Shown here one piece after another: positions 36,997 through 45,933 of a stretch of DNA of 64,000 bases. Within the stretch, counting starts at the first letter, position 1; the number at the start of each line of letters is the position of its first letter. The notes under the pieces are model-generated. The model did not search any database. It was not told the origin of the DNA and saw only the letters and a program-made list of their open reading frames with translations. Source of the stretch: Gracilimonas sediminicola. Lineage in GTDB: Bacteria > Bacteroidota > Rhodothermia > Balneolales > Balneolaceae. Location: NCBI RefSeq assembly GCF_024320785.1, contig NZ_JANDBC010000001.1, positions 2,111,424-2,175,423 of the forward strand, read 5' to 3'. The position numbers and the translations under genes were made by a program.

Positions 36997-37581
36997 ATGC
37001 AACGATTGACGAAACAATTCTTTTTCTTTTTTGTAATGATGGTGATGATATCCACGGCTGCCCAGGCGCAGTTCGAAGAGCCGGATATCAAAAAAGTAAG
37101 CAAAGAAGCGCGGGCTGAATTTCAGTCTCGCTTTGCAGATATAAAATGGACCGGACAGGGATTTAATTATAACGAACTGGACCGAATGCCGGCTATTGAA
37201 ATTCGTGCCGTTCTGCAGGGTGCGTATGGAGATCCGACACAGAAAGTGGAAGATATCATTGAAAAAGATGGATACTTACGGGATGGAAAATCCATACAGT
37301 TTGAATATTGGTTCATCATTGATGGATATATTCCGATGATGGTGCTGGACCTGGAAGGTCCGTTTGATGATGGGCTGGTGTATGTAGGAGCCAGCCGTTA
37401 TGTGGATTTGATGCCGCAGGTGAAGCGAACGCTAACCAAAGAGTTGCGGGAAACATCACCCAAAGAATACGTTGACTACTTTTATTCACCGGAAAGGGGA
37501 CAGTGGTATAAAGTTTCCTATGAGGCCGGAGAATACAAGAAAGAGGAAATCAAGAAGCCCTCTCATATCAAAACAAAATAA
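36997..37581 (+). CDS. Small secreted protein of unknown function between lepA and lepB
   Basis: 194 residues. Signal peptide: basic MQRLTKQ, then F/M/V-rich core and AAQAQ cleavage site near 25. The mature part has no domain I recognise; it contains RMPAIEIRAVLQGAYGDP, SIQFEYWFIIDGYIPMMVLDLEGPF and FYSPERGQWYKVSYEAGEYKKEEI, suggesting a compact beta-rich periplasmic protein. No Cys. Placed 5 nt after lepA and 11 nt before lepB, hence probably co-expressed with the signal peptidase that would cleave it. Confidence 0.75.
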   Translation: MQRLTKQFFFFFVMMVMISTAAQAQFEEPDIKKVSKEARAEFQSRFADIKWTGQGFNYNELDRMPAIEIRAVLQGAYGDPTQKVEDIIEKDGYLRDGKSIQFEYWFIIDGYIPMMVLDLEGPFDDGLVYVGASRYVDLMPQVKRTLTKELRETSPKEYVDYFYSPERGQWYKVSYEAGEYKKEEIKKPSHIKTK

Positions 37582-37592
37582 ATACCCGGAAC

Positions 37593-38696
37593 TTGGAAGA
37601 AAATAAAAACCCCGAAGAGCAGGGATTAAGCTCATACTGGAAGAAAAGGAAGGACAAAAAGGAAGAAGAAAATAAAAAAGCTAAGTCATGGCTCCGTGAG
37701 TGGGTAGACGCCATTGTATTTGCTTTTATTGCAGCAGCTATTCTTCGTGCATTTCTGTTTGGGTCGTACAAAATTCCCACCCCTTCCATGGAAAAAACCC
37801 TGATGACGGGCGATTTGCTCATCGTATCGAATGTAACCTACGGCCCCAGAACACCCATGGGATTGTGTGTTCCGTTTTTACAGGGATGGTGCGTGCCCGG
37901 CGTTCAGCTTCCGTGGACCAGACTGCCCGGTTTCCGGGACGTAGAACGAAACGACATTTTTGTATTTAATGTACCGTGGGAAGTGAAGCCCGTATCACAA
38001 AAAACCAATTACATCAAAAGAGCCGTGGCTATTCCCGGCGATACCATTTCGATACAGGATAAAATTCTGTACATCAACGGAGAAAAATCGGTTCAGCATG
38101 AAGGCGTACAGCGACATTATGTGGTGCGAATGGCAGAGCGAGTCCGCCTCAGTAACGCCAAAATGGAATCGGTTGGCGGAGAGTTAATCGGTTACACCAA
38201 TAACAACACCTATGTAGTGAACATGACCGATGATGTGGCTGCTACAGTGGGAAGTTGGGCCGAAGTGGACACCATGTTCCTGAATGTAACTCCGGAGGGA
38301 AGTGTAGACCGGAATTATGTGCAAAGTCAGGGTGATTTCTCAAGGGCGTTCAGCAATTCAGATCAACTCCCCGAAATCGTTATACCTTTTGAGGGGCAGG
38401 AAATTCAGATCAACAATGACAACTGGTTCATTTATAAAGACATTATTGAGCGGTACGAAAAGAACGAACTGAGAAGAGAAGGCGGAACGATCTTCATCAA
38501 CGGGGAAGAGACGAATTCTTACACCATTAAGCAGAACTATTACTTTGCGATGGGTGACAACCGGGATAATAGTCAGGACTCCCGTTTCTGGGGCTTTGTG
38601 CCCAGCGATCATGTTATTGGAAAAGCATCCATTGTATGGTTCTCCACCGATAACTGGGTGCCACGCTTCGAGCGAATTTTTACGATGATTGATTAA
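37593..38696 (+). CDS. lepB: Signal peptidase I
   Basis: 367 residues, using a TTG start (no upstream ATG before the TM). A charged Lys/Glu-rich N-terminus precedes one TM helix (about 36-53). Catalytic Ser is in IPTPSMEKTL (box B, near 67), general-base Lys in YIKRAVAIPGD (box D), and box E is MGDNRDNSQDSRFWGFVP. An insertion of about 120 residues sits between boxes D and E, which makes it longer than the E. coli enzyme, as in many Bacteroidota. It cuts signal peptides at the outer face of the inner membrane. Third gene of the lepA cluster. Confidence 0.93.
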   Translation: MEENKNPEEQGLSSYWKKRKDKKEEENKKAKSWLREWVDAIVFAFIAAAILRAFLFGSYKIPTPSMEKTLMTGDLLIVSNVTYGPRTPMGLCVPFLQGWCVPGVQLPWTRLPGFRDVERNDIFVFNVPWEVKPVSQKTNYIKRAVAIPGDTISIQDKILYINGEKSVQHEGVQRHYVVRMAERVRLSNAKMESVGGELIGYTNNNTYVVNMTDDVAATVGSWAEVDTMFLNVTPEGSVDRNYVQSQGDFSRAFSNSDQLPEIVIPFEGQEIQINNDNWFIYKDIIERYEKNELRREGGTIFINGEETNSYTIKQNYYFAMGDNRDNSQDSRFWGFVPSDHVIGKASIVWFSTDNWVPRFERIFTMID

Positions 38697-38771
38697 GGAG
38701 GGAGGAGTCGGCACTCAAAATACAGGAGCCAGAATCCTGCATTCTGAAGTCCCACTCTTCTAAAACTATTA

Positions 38772-38803
38772 CTCTCGTTCCGGACGCTCTGCGTCGGAAC
38801 GGA
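38772..38803. repeat. GC-rich palindrome (CGTTCCG...CGGAACG), REP-like
   Basis: CGTTCCG-G-ACGC-TCT-GCGT-CGGAACG at 38776-38801: 11 paired bases, one bulge, 3-nt loop, no T-run. It closely resembles the interspersed word CGTTCCCACGCTCTGCGTGGGAACG that I recall from many unrelated bacterial genomes, usually tied to RAYT-type transposases. Lies between convergent lepB and rlmN. Just before it (38721-38752) are decayed words of the repeat found at 6619. Confidence 0.6.
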
Positions 38804-38828
38804 TGGTGCTAAAGAAAAGCCCCCTTAA

Positions 38829-39938
38829 CTACTTCGCCATCGTTTTACCTTTGGGAGCTCCTTCCCGGATAGCAAGCTGACCGCAACCGGCGTCAATATC
38901 ATCGCCCCGGCTTCTTCGAACCGTTGCACGCACATCATTTTTGATCAGTTCACGCATAAAGTTGTCCAGCCGATCTTCTCTTGCACGCTGAAGCTCCACA
39001 CCGGCCACATTGTTGTACATAATAATGTTCACCTTACTGGGTACCCACTTCACAATTTTGGCTAAATCACGGGCATCCTGCGGACTGTCGTTGAAGTTAT
39101 CAAACAACAAGTATTCGTAGGTGATGGAACGCTCAGTGGCTCTGTAATAATATTTAACAGCGTCTTCCAGGCTCTCGAGGTTCATAGAACTGTTAATCGG
39201 CATGATCTTATCACGCTTAACATCAGTGGGTGCGTGCAGGGAAATAGCCAGGTTAAATTCTTCCTGATCATCTGCCAGTTTCTTAATCTGCTTGGTAAGC
39301 CCGACAGTAGAAACCGTAATTCGTTTAGGGGAAAGTTCAATACTCAGCGGATCCGAGATAATGTGGGCTGAATTGGTGATGGCTTTATAGTTGTGCAGCG
39401 GCTCGCCCATTCCCATATACACAACATTGGTGATTTTCTTACCATACTTTTCTTCGGCCAATTCATTGATGTATTGTACCTGATCCACAATTTCACCGTG
39501 CGTAAGGTTGCGGAATAGCCCCATCTTACCGGTTGCACAAAAAGCACAGCCGAATACACATCCCACCTGTGATGACACACAAACGGTGAGTCGGCGAGCG
39601 GCACCGTCAGCAAAAAAGTCCGGGATTAATACGGCTTCAACTTTATAATCTTCTTCAGGATCGTTCAGGTTAAAAAGAAACTTAATGGTGCCGTCTTTAC
39701 TTTCCTGCTGCTGAACCGGTTTAATGCGGTTGATAGTGGCGATCTCCCTCAGTTTCTCTCTCAGGTCTTTAGACAGGTTGGTCATGTCTTCAAAATCAGA
39801 CACTCCTTTTTGGTACAGCCATTGGAAAATTTGATCGGAGCGAAAGCTTTGCAAGCCCAGCTCTTTACAAAAATGGGTAAGCTCTTCTTTGGTTAATGCT
39901 TTAAGGTCGGTTTTTTGGGCGGTTTCAGTCGTATTCAT
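38829..39938 (-). CDS. rlmN: 23S rRNA (adenine-C2)-methyltransferase, also acts on tRNA
   Basis: 369 residues from the ATG giving MNTTETAQK; an upstream ATG extends 16 codons without family similarity. Radical SAM cluster motif CVFGCAFCATG binds the 4Fe-4S, and the second active-site Cys is in DIDAGCGQLA, the Cys that forms the methyl-bearing adduct. NVVYMGMGEPLHNY and VNIIMYNN are typical. It methylates A2503 of 23S rRNA and A37 of some tRNAs. Single gene, divergent from the FG-GAP gene. Confidence 0.95.
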   Translation of the reverse strand: MNTTETAQKTDLKALTKEELTHFCKELGLQSFRSDQIFQWLYQKGVSDFEDMTNLSKDLREKLREIATINRIKPVQQQESKDGTIKFLFNLNDPEEDYKVEAVLIPDFFADGAARRLTVCVSSQVGCVFGCAFCATGKMGLFRNLTHGEIVDQVQYINELAEEKYGKKITNVVYMGMGEPLHNYKAITNSAHIISDPLSIELSPKRITVSTVGLTKQIKKLADDQEEFNLAISLHAPTDVKRDKIMPINSSMNLESLEDAVKYYYRATERSITYEYLLFDNFNDSPQDARDLAKIVKWVPSKVNIIMYNNVAGVELQRAREDRLDNFMRELIKNDVRATVRRSRGDDIDAGCGQLAIREGAPKGKTMAK

Positions 39939-40063
39939 AGGCTTCCAAGATACGCAATAATCGCCCGAACATCGACCAACTTGCAATAAACAAATAAAAG
40001 TGTAGCTTAATTATGCAACAAAAAATAAGTTGCATAATATCAATTACAAACAGGGGTACTAAG

Positions 40064-43003
40064 ATGAATACGTCAAGAATCGTACTTCTGCTGTGTTTTT
40101 TAGGAGCTTCAGTTGCAGTCAAGGCTCAGAATAAGGTCGACACAGGAGAGGTCATTAAAAGCGAGATAAGTGTAAATAAAACAAGCCATTCTTTGTTTTA
40201 TCAAAAAAGTAACTCGGCTTTGGTGTTGGAGCCGGGCTTTAGAATAGGTGGTAGTCCTTATCCTAATCCGGAAAGAAATTTCCTGCCATCTAACAGTATA
40301 AGTTATGCAGGAGATATAAATGGGGATAGTAAGGCTGATTTCTACTATACAGTTTTTACAGCAGATGAAACAACCGATGACCCGACGGATCAAATTACTA
40401 AGATGGTGATATTATATGGTTCTGATAATGGTATATCTGAGGTAGACAGTGATTTAGTAAGGGATGGATTCAGTTTTGCAGTAGATGTTACCGGAGATGG
40501 TGTGCCCGAAGCAATCAGATACGAAGATGATGTATTATATCTGGTGGTTGACGAATCAAGCGGGGATTTGGATATGCTGATTGATTTAGAGCTAATTGAC
40601 AGAAGCATAGCTCTGATTTATAATTCTCCGGGTGATTTTAATGGTGATGGAAATAGAGATATCATTGTATATGATAATAGTACCATCTTTCCAGCCGAAG
40701 AAAGTGAAATCTATATTATAAATGGGTCAGATAGCCTGGCTGGTGTAAGGGTAGATACATTAAGTATTACAAACGGAGTTAACTATCGTTACGATAAAGT
40801 TACCTACGGTGATGTTGACAACGACGGGACCGTTGAACTTATTCAGGTTTCAAGCTTAACACCTGACATACAAAGTACATTTGGATTGATAAGTGTATAT
40901 CAGAAAAATATGTCAGGAGGTCTGGATTTGGTTTCTTCTGATACCTTAAGTCCTTCATTTTTTTCCTCCTATATTTCAATGAGGTCTGGAGAAATAGGCC
41001 TTGTTGATTTGAACGGGAACTCAAACCTGGAGCTAATTATATCAGCAGATGATCAAGTAAGAATCTTAGAGCTGGACCCAACAGCTGGTGAGTATTATTC
41101 CGAAAGTAATACCAACGCTGAAGTATATGAAGCGGATGATTTTGCCATAATAAATGACTTCAATGATAATGGTACGAAAGAGTTACTGGTAATAAACAGT
41201 GAGAATGTGCTATTTGTTGAGAGTGATGCAGGGTTAAATCTAACGGATACAAGTCTGCCAACGCAGGCAGGAGACATTACTGGTTTGCCGAATAATCCTA
41301 CAGAAAACCGAAACAGCGGTGGGGATGTAAATGGTGATGGAATAGCGGATATAGTTGTTAGTTTCACTAACCCTGATAATGAAGTCCGTGGTTATCGCGT
41401 CCATTTTGGCAATGTTTCCGGCTCACTTACAGATTCGGCTGAGACATTAGTTGTAGATCCATTTCTGGTGGATACTCCTCATTATGTATTTAATGCCGGT
41501 GATTATAATCATGACGGAGAGGATGATTATGGAATTGTTTATGATGTTTCAAGTGATGTCTATGTATTTTTTGGAGGAGGAGCTTTTGTAGATGATCCGC
41601 AACCGGATTTGATTTTTGATTTCAATAAAAGAGAGAAAGTCTATTTGCCGGGAGTTGGTGATTTTAACGGTGACGGTAATAGTGATTTACTGATTTCAAA
41701 AGGCCGCTCTGATTTAGACGCGAATGACGCACGAGTGGACGTATTCTTTGGAGGTACATCTGCTGATAATGTGGCTGATCATACTATCAATTATACAGAC
41801 TTGTATCCTGATACCGTTGGAAATTTGGGGAATGTACAAGGTATCGGCGACATCAATAATGATGGATTTAGTGATATAATGATTACGTCAGAGCAATTTC
41901 GGGAAAATGCTCATATTATTTTTGGAGGCTCTTCAATAGGGAATCAAAATGATATAGAGTTAGGTTATTTCCCATTCAATTTTACAAAGCTTGGCGATTT
42001 TAATGATGATGGCATTGATGATTTTGCAACCACATCTAATAATGTGATTTATATCCATAGCGGTTTTGATGGGCCAGGGGGGAGTAGTTTTGATTCTGAC
42101 CCCATGGTGACTATTCCAGTTGTTTTTCAGCAACAGCAATTCAGTTTATTTGCCCAAACTATGACCCACGGTGACTTTAATGGAGATATGATTAATGATC
42201 TGGCAGTAACATCCGTATTCCATCGGGATTATTCCACCGGTTCGACTAAAGGAGCTGAAGCAATACGCATTTATGCAGGATCTTCAAATCCGGATTCTTT
42301 AGTAGATGGAAGAATTTTTATCAAGGCATCCGATTATGCTTCATCAACAAATACAAGTGAATTGGATACTCTGGATAGTAGTTTAGGATCGATAGCTGCA
42401 GTTCCTGATCAAAATGGAGATGGAAAATCAGAACTAATCTATGCAGGCTACGGATTTAGTACTACGAATGCCGGAATTTATTATGGTGGGAACCTTGATA
42501 CAATGGGTACTAACATAGCTGTGTTCATGGAAGCGCCAAATCCGGCTGTTGGATTGAGTCCACATACCAACTTCATTTATGCAAGCAGGGGAGCACCGGC
42601 CGTTGGTGATTTCAATGGAGACAATAAAAACGATTATTTACTCCCACAGATAGATGAGTTCAATTACCCGGTTGACCCGGTTTATATATATACATCAGGT
42701 CAGTTTATGGTTGGAAATGAAGAGTCTGTCGCGGACATAAGCAGTTTTAGCCTCAATCAAAACTATCCGAATCCATTCAATCCTTCTACCAGCATAAGTT
42801 ATACACTGCCAAAGAACGGATCAGTGAAATTGCAAGTATTTGATGTGACAGGAAGGCTGGTTTCTACCATTGTTGATCAGCGGCAGGCTGCCGGCTATTA
42901 TTCATTAAGTTTTGATGGTTCGAATTTAGCGAGCGGCATTTATTTCTACCGGTTGAAAACTGCTAATCAAACAAAAATCCGGAAAATGACATTGATCAAG
43001 TAG
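40064..43003 (+). CDS. Secreted FG-GAP/integrin-like beta-propeller protein with T9SS sorting tail
   Basis: 979 residues from ATG 40064, chosen because it starts a normal signal peptide (MNTSRIVLLLCFLGASVAVKAQ); an upstream ATG adds 17 residues. Many FG-GAP/VCBS-type repeats with calcium-binding loops: GDINGDSKADF, GDFNGDGNRDI, GDVDNDGTVEL, GDVNGDGIADI, GDFNGDGNSDL, GDINNDGFSDI, GDFNDDGIDDF, GDFNGDNKNDY. They build a propeller. The C-terminus has [17 protein letters not shown] and ends IRKMTLIK, a type A T9SS signal. It is lower in GC than flanking genes. Likely a surface or released adhesion/matrix protein. Confidence 0.9.
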   Translation: MNTSRIVLLLCFLGASVAVKAQNKVDTGEVIKSEISVNKTSHSLFYQKSNSALVLEPGFRIGGSPYPNPERNFLPSNSISYAGDINGDSKADFYYTVFTADETTDDPTDQITKMVILYGSDNGISEVDSDLVRDGFSFAVDVTGDGVPEAIRYEDDVLYLVVDESSGDLDMLIDLELIDRSIALIYNSPGDFNGDGNRDIIVYDNSTIFPAEESEIYIINGSDSLAGVRVDTLSITNGVNYRYDKVTYGDVDNDGTVELIQVSSLTPDIQSTFGLISVYQKNMSGGLDLVSSDTLSPSFFSSYISMRSGEIGLVDLNGNSNLELIISADDQVRILELDPTAGEYYSESNTNAEVYEADDFAIINDFNDNGTKELLVINSENVLFVESDAGLNLTDTSLPTQAGDITGLPNNPTENRNSGGDVNGDGIADIVVSFTNPDNEVRGYRVHFGNVSGSLTDSAETLVVDPFLVDTPHYVFNAGDYNHDGEDDYGIVYDVSSDVYVFFGGGAFVDDPQPDLIFDFNKREKVYLPGVGDFNGDGNSDLLISKGRSDLDANDARVDVFFGGTSADNVADHTINYTDLYPDTVGNLGNVQGIGDINNDGFSDIMITSEQFRENAHIIFGGSSIGNQNDIELGYFPFNFTKLGDFNDDGIDDFATTSNNVIYIHSGFDGPGGSSFDSDPMVTIPVVFQQQQFSLFAQTMTHGDFNGDMINDLAVTSVFHRDYSTGSTKGAEAIRIYAGSSNPDSLVDGRIFIKASDYASSTNTSELDTLDSSLGSIAAVPDQNGDGKSELIYAGYGFSTTNAGIYYGGNLDTMGTNIAVFMEAPNPAVGLSPHTNFIYASRGAPAVGDFNGDNKNDYLLPQIDEFNYPVDPVYIYTSGQFMVGNEESVADISSFSLNQNYPNPFNPSTSISYTLPKNGSVKLQVFDVTGRLVSTIVDQRQAAGYYSLSFDGSNLASGIYFYRLKTANQTKIRKMTLIK

Positions 43004-43020
43004 TTAATTTTGATCAAATA

Positions 43021-43055
43021 AAAACCCCTGATTATTACTTCAATCAGGGGTTTTT
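43021..43055. terminator. Strong bidirectional terminator
   Basis: AAAACCCCTGATT (43021-43033) pairs with AATCAGGGGTTTTT (43042-43055), 8-nt loop. A-run on the left and T-run on the right let it serve both the FG-GAP gene and the converging Spy-like operon. Confidence 0.95.
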
Positions 43056-43068
43056 CTATGTATAGAAT

Positions 43069-43581
43069 TCACCGGTTTCTATGCGGCATTGGCATATTAT
43101 CACCTTTTCGGTCATGTATAAAAGTCTCCCTCATCAACTGCTCAAAGCGCTCCTGCTGCTCGTTGTTGAGAATTTCCTTCATGTCCGTCATATGCGTATA
43201 AAACATATTTTCAATAATGCTGTACTGGTTGGTGAGTTCAGTTAGAATAGAGTCTCGCTTTTGGTCATTATTGGCTTCATCGCTCATTATAAAATCGAAA
43301 TAGGCACGCCGGTCCACGTTAAGCTCCTTTCGTAGTACACGCATCTCCTGATAATGAGATTTGCGCAGGGCCGACAAGGAATCCGCCTGGGCATCGGTAA
43401 GCTGTAGCTCTCGCTGCATGTATCGATGAATGACATTTGGATTTCGATCATTGTCACGAAAACTCTTTCCGTCGCGGTCACCTGACTTTTTAATCCAGAT
43501 AGTGGTAAGCAGTGCGGCGTTGAGCAGTACCATTACAAGAAAACCGGTTAACGCCCACTTAAATTTGGTTTCAATTTTCAT
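43069..43581 (-). CDS. Spy/CpxP-like (LTxxQ, heavy-metal sensor type) membrane-anchored protein, last gene of ECF module
   Basis: 170 residues from ATG 43581 (MKIETKFKW); it lies one base after the stop of the preceding gene. One N-terminal TM (about 9-29) is followed by a periplasmic helical domain: MQRELQLTDAQADSLSALRKSHYQEM, the LTxxQ theme, and a second helix pair ending NNEQQERFEQLMRE. This is the Metal_resist/Spy-like fold (compare CnrX or CpxP). His residues at the tail (HRNR, PMPHR) are few. In such systems it senses metal or misfolding and controls the anti-sigma factor. Confidence 0.75.
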   Translation of the reverse strand: MKIETKFKWALTGFLVMVLLNAALLTTIWIKKSGDRDGKSFRDNDRNPNVIHRYMQRELQLTDAQADSLSALRKSHYQEMRVLRKELNVDRRAYFDFIMSDEANNDQKRDSILTELTNQYSIIENMFYTHMTDMKEILNNEQQERFEQLMRETFIHDRKGDNMPMPHRNR

Positions 43582-43582
43582 G

Positions 43583-43912
43583 TCACTCTTCCTCAAAGGT
43601 TTGGTAATAATTATTGTCAAAGGATTGATAATCGGACGCCAGCTGCTCAACAACTTCGGTTCGGGTAGTGGCAGTAGTATCAGAGGCTGGGGCGTATTGG
43701 GAAATCGAAATCAGGTTTAACACCAGCATGATGAACACAGCCGCAGCGGCAAAGGCTACACCAAAGCCGGAAGATTCCTTGACCTTGCTACGCTTTTCAA
43801 GCCGTGCTGAAACCCGGCTGTAAAAGAAATCATCGGTGGTGGCGCGTTCTATACCGTCCAGCGATGCCAGGGTTTTCTCTACTTCCCGATCTGTGTGGTT
43901 TTGATTTTTCAT
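43583..43912 (-). CDS. Small single-TM protein, probable anti-sigma factor
   Basis: 109 residues: cytoplasmic N-terminal about 48 (REVEKTLASLDGIERATTDDFFYSRVSARLEKR), one TM helix (about 50-69), then a short periplasmic tail with Thr/Ser and Asp/Asn. No zinc-binding HxxxCxxC, so it is not a ZAS protein, but size, topology and position directly after an ECF sigma gene (3 nt apart) and before a Spy-like gene fit a CnrY-type anti-sigma. Function inferred from context. Confidence 0.65.
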   Translation of the reverse strand: MKNQNHTDREVEKTLASLDGIERATTDDFFYSRVSARLEKRSKVKESSGFGVAFAAAAVFIMLVLNLISISQYAPASDTTATTRTEVVEQLASDYQSFDNNYYQTFEEE

Positions 43913-43915
43913 GAT

Positions 43916-44545
43916 TCAATCCATTTCATTTTGTTGATAGTAGTCATACAGCTGCTTCTTCAGGTTTTCTTTTCCACGGTGAATGAGTGATTCAACCGCC
44001 GGAACACTTACGTCCATCACATCGGCTACTTCCTGGTAGCTTAGTCCTTCCACTTTCTGTAAAGTGAAGGCCACCCGCTGACGTTCAGGCAGCTTTTCAA
44101 TTTCATTAAATAAAGTCGCAGCCCGTTCTTTGTTCTCGAGCTTTACACCGGGGTGCATATATCCCGATTTATCTTCTTGCTCGTCCGGCTCACTGAAAAC
44201 AGAACCAATGGCTTTAAAGAAACCCGATCTTTTTTTTCGTTTTCGATATCGAATCAACTCCAGGGATTTGGTAACGGCAATGCGATATATCCAGGTCGAA
44301 AGCGCCGCATCTTCGCGGAAATCGCCGATAGAATCGAACACCTGAATAAACACTTCCTGTGCCACATCTTCCGCATCGTGCGGATTTCGTAAAAACCCCA
44401 AGCAGGTGTTATACACCTGATTTTTATGTTCGTTCACCAACTGCTTAAAGGCAGATTCATCGCGGCGGTTAAGCCGTTCAATATATTCAGAATCTTCGAT
44501 GGAACCGGTTTTAGGGTTTTTATTTGATGGTTTTGATGCCTGCAT
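43916..44545 (-). CDS. ECF-type RNA polymerase sigma factor
   Basis: 209 residues from ATG 44545 (MQASKPSNK); an upstream ATG adds 16 residues of unlikely hydrophobic leader. Region 2: AFKQLVNEHKNQVYNTCLGFLRNPHDAEDVAQEVFIQVFDSIGDFR; region 2.4 STWIYRIAVTKSLELIRYRKR; region 4: KLPERQRVAFTLQKVEGLSYQEVADVMDVSVPAVESLIHRGKENLKK. It directs RNA polymerase to its own regulon, probably including this operon. Neighbours give it a TM anti-sigma partner and two Spy-like sensors. Confidence 0.93.
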   Translation of the reverse strand: MQASKPSNKNPKTGSIEDSEYIERLNRRDESAFKQLVNEHKNQVYNTCLGFLRNPHDAEDVAQEVFIQVFDSIGDFREDAALSTWIYRIAVTKSLELIRYRKRKKRSGFFKAIGSVFSEPDEQEDKSGYMHPGVKLENKERAATLFNEIEKLPERQRVAFTLQKVEGLSYQEVADVMDVSVPAVESLIHRGKENLKKQLYDYYQQNEMD

Positions 44546-44607
44546 TATAGTTACCAAAAGGCTTAAATAAAATGCAGGGAAATCAATCCCCACATTTAAA
44601 ATACTAA

Positions 44608-45099
44608 CTAACGGTTTGCTCCCATGCGGGAAAATCGTTTTTGCATGCGCAGATGCAGATTATCAAACTTTACGCGCTGATCATCGGTGAGTAGTTCGCG
44701 GATTTGTTGCCGGTGTTCTACCCGGTTTGTGAGCATGGTTTTGTTTAGTTCAGAAATTTCACCAATTACTTCCTGAACTTCGGCCTCATCATACTCATCA
44801 GCTACGGTAAGTGTGCGAAGCTTGGCATGGGCTTCCTGAAGCTGAGTTTTCAGCGGAAGCATTTCCTTTTGTCCATTCAGATGAATTTCCTGAATCTGTT
44901 CTTTTTGCTCATCACTGAGGTCAAGCATGGCCATGACTCGTTGATGTTGCTGGCCCTGGGCATTTCGTTTTTGCTGAAACCGTTCCACGCGTTCGCCGCG
45001 ATCACGGTCTGGATTCTTAAATCGTTGTTGCCCGATGGCGCTCACAGATAAGCTCAACAATAAAGCGGTTACAGCGAAAGATTTAACTAAGGTTTTCAT
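44608..45099 (-). CDS. Periplasmic Spy/CpxP-like protein (LTxxQ), first gene of ECF module
   Basis: 163 residues with signal peptide ending near SAIGQQ (about 24). The mature helical protein has MAMLDLSDEQKEQIQEIHLNGQKEMLPLKTQLQEAH and LLTDDQRVKFDNLHLRMQKR, two LTxxQ-like units typical of Spy and CpxP, which bind unfolded proteins or metals in the periplasm. A clear AGGAGA lies 8 nt before the ATG, stronger than most starts here. It leads an operon into the ECF sigma factor. Confidence 0.8.
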   Translation of the reverse strand: MKTLVKSFAVTALLLSLSVSAIGQQRFKNPDRDRGERVERFQQKRNAQGQQHQRVMAMLDLSDEQKEQIQEIHLNGQKEMLPLKTQLQEAHAKLRTLTVADEYDEAEVQEVIGEISELNKTMLTNRVEHRQQIRELLTDDQRVKFDNLHLRMQKRFSRMGANR

Positions 45100-45188
45100 G
45101 ATATATCTCCTGATATAATTTTGGGTTCACTTACTTAGATGTCGGTAAGGGAAAAAACCTTCGCTAAAAACTTCAGTTTGAAAAGAAC

Positions 45189-45917
45189 TTAACAGTCTGA
45201 GATTTGAGACTTGCCATTCAGTTCATTTTTAAGGGATTTCCAGTTGGGCAGGAAACGGCTCATGAAACCGTAAAATCGTTTGTTGTGCAGGCGCTCCAGC
45301 AAATGCACCATCTCATGGACAACTACATACTCCAGCAGTTCCGGGCGCTTTTTGGCCAATTCCAGGTTCAGCCAAATTCTGCGGGCACGAATGTTACAGG
45401 TTCCCCACAGGGTTTTCATGTGCTTCACCCCAAACTCTTCCACCTGTACGCCCATTTCAGGCTCCCATTTCTCGATAAGCTCCGGAATTTTTTGCTTTAA
45501 TTTCTCCCGGTACCACTCTTTCAGTATAGAAGTTCTCTTTTGTTGATCGGTTCCGGGGCGGACGAATAACTTCAGTTTAGTACCATCAACCAAAACTTCC
45601 GGTGGTTTATTTCTTTCAACTACAACCAGCTCAAGGTCCTTTCCCCAAACAGGGTGTAGCTCACCGGTGGTATATTTTTGCGGTTGAGGCTTAGGCTTTT
45701 TCCTGTACTTAGCAAGGTGTTTTTGAATCCATGGAAGCTTGTCTTCAACAAAGGTTGCTACTTCCGAATCAGAAATACGCCGGGGGACGGAAATCCTTAC
45801 CCGGCATTCGGCAGGATAAACCCGAAGGTTCAGGTTTTTAACATTTTTCCGAAGTACAACTACCTTAAGGCCGGATACATCCAGTTCACTTTTACTGTAC
45901 AGTTTATGCCCGGCCAT
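45189..45917 (-). CDS. YgjP-like metallopeptidase domain protein
   Basis: 242 residues. The zinc motif HEMVHLLERLHNKRFY (HExxH plus a later His/Arg) and the preceding TLWGTCNIRARRIWLNLELAKK match the YgjP/DUF45 (SprT-related) family. The first half has VVVLRKNVKNLNLRVYPAECRVRISVPRRIS, the usual beta start. No signal peptide: cytoplasmic. Substrate unknown; relatives are linked to type I restriction or stress genes in other genomes, but not here. It is close to the peroxiredoxin-like gene (16 nt), same strand. Confidence 0.85.
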   Translation of the reverse strand: MAGHKLYSKSELDVSGLKVVVLRKNVKNLNLRVYPAECRVRISVPRRISDSEVATFVEDKLPWIQKHLAKYRKKPKPQPQKYTTGELHPVWGKDLELVVVERNKPPEVLVDGTKLKLFVRPGTDQQKRTSILKEWYREKLKQKIPELIEKWEPEMGVQVEEFGVKHMKTLWGTCNIRARRIWLNLELAKKRPELLEYVVVHEMVHLLERLHNKRFYGFMSRFLPNWKSLKNELNGKSQISDC

Positions 45918-45933
45918 TCAACAGTTGCCTTGC

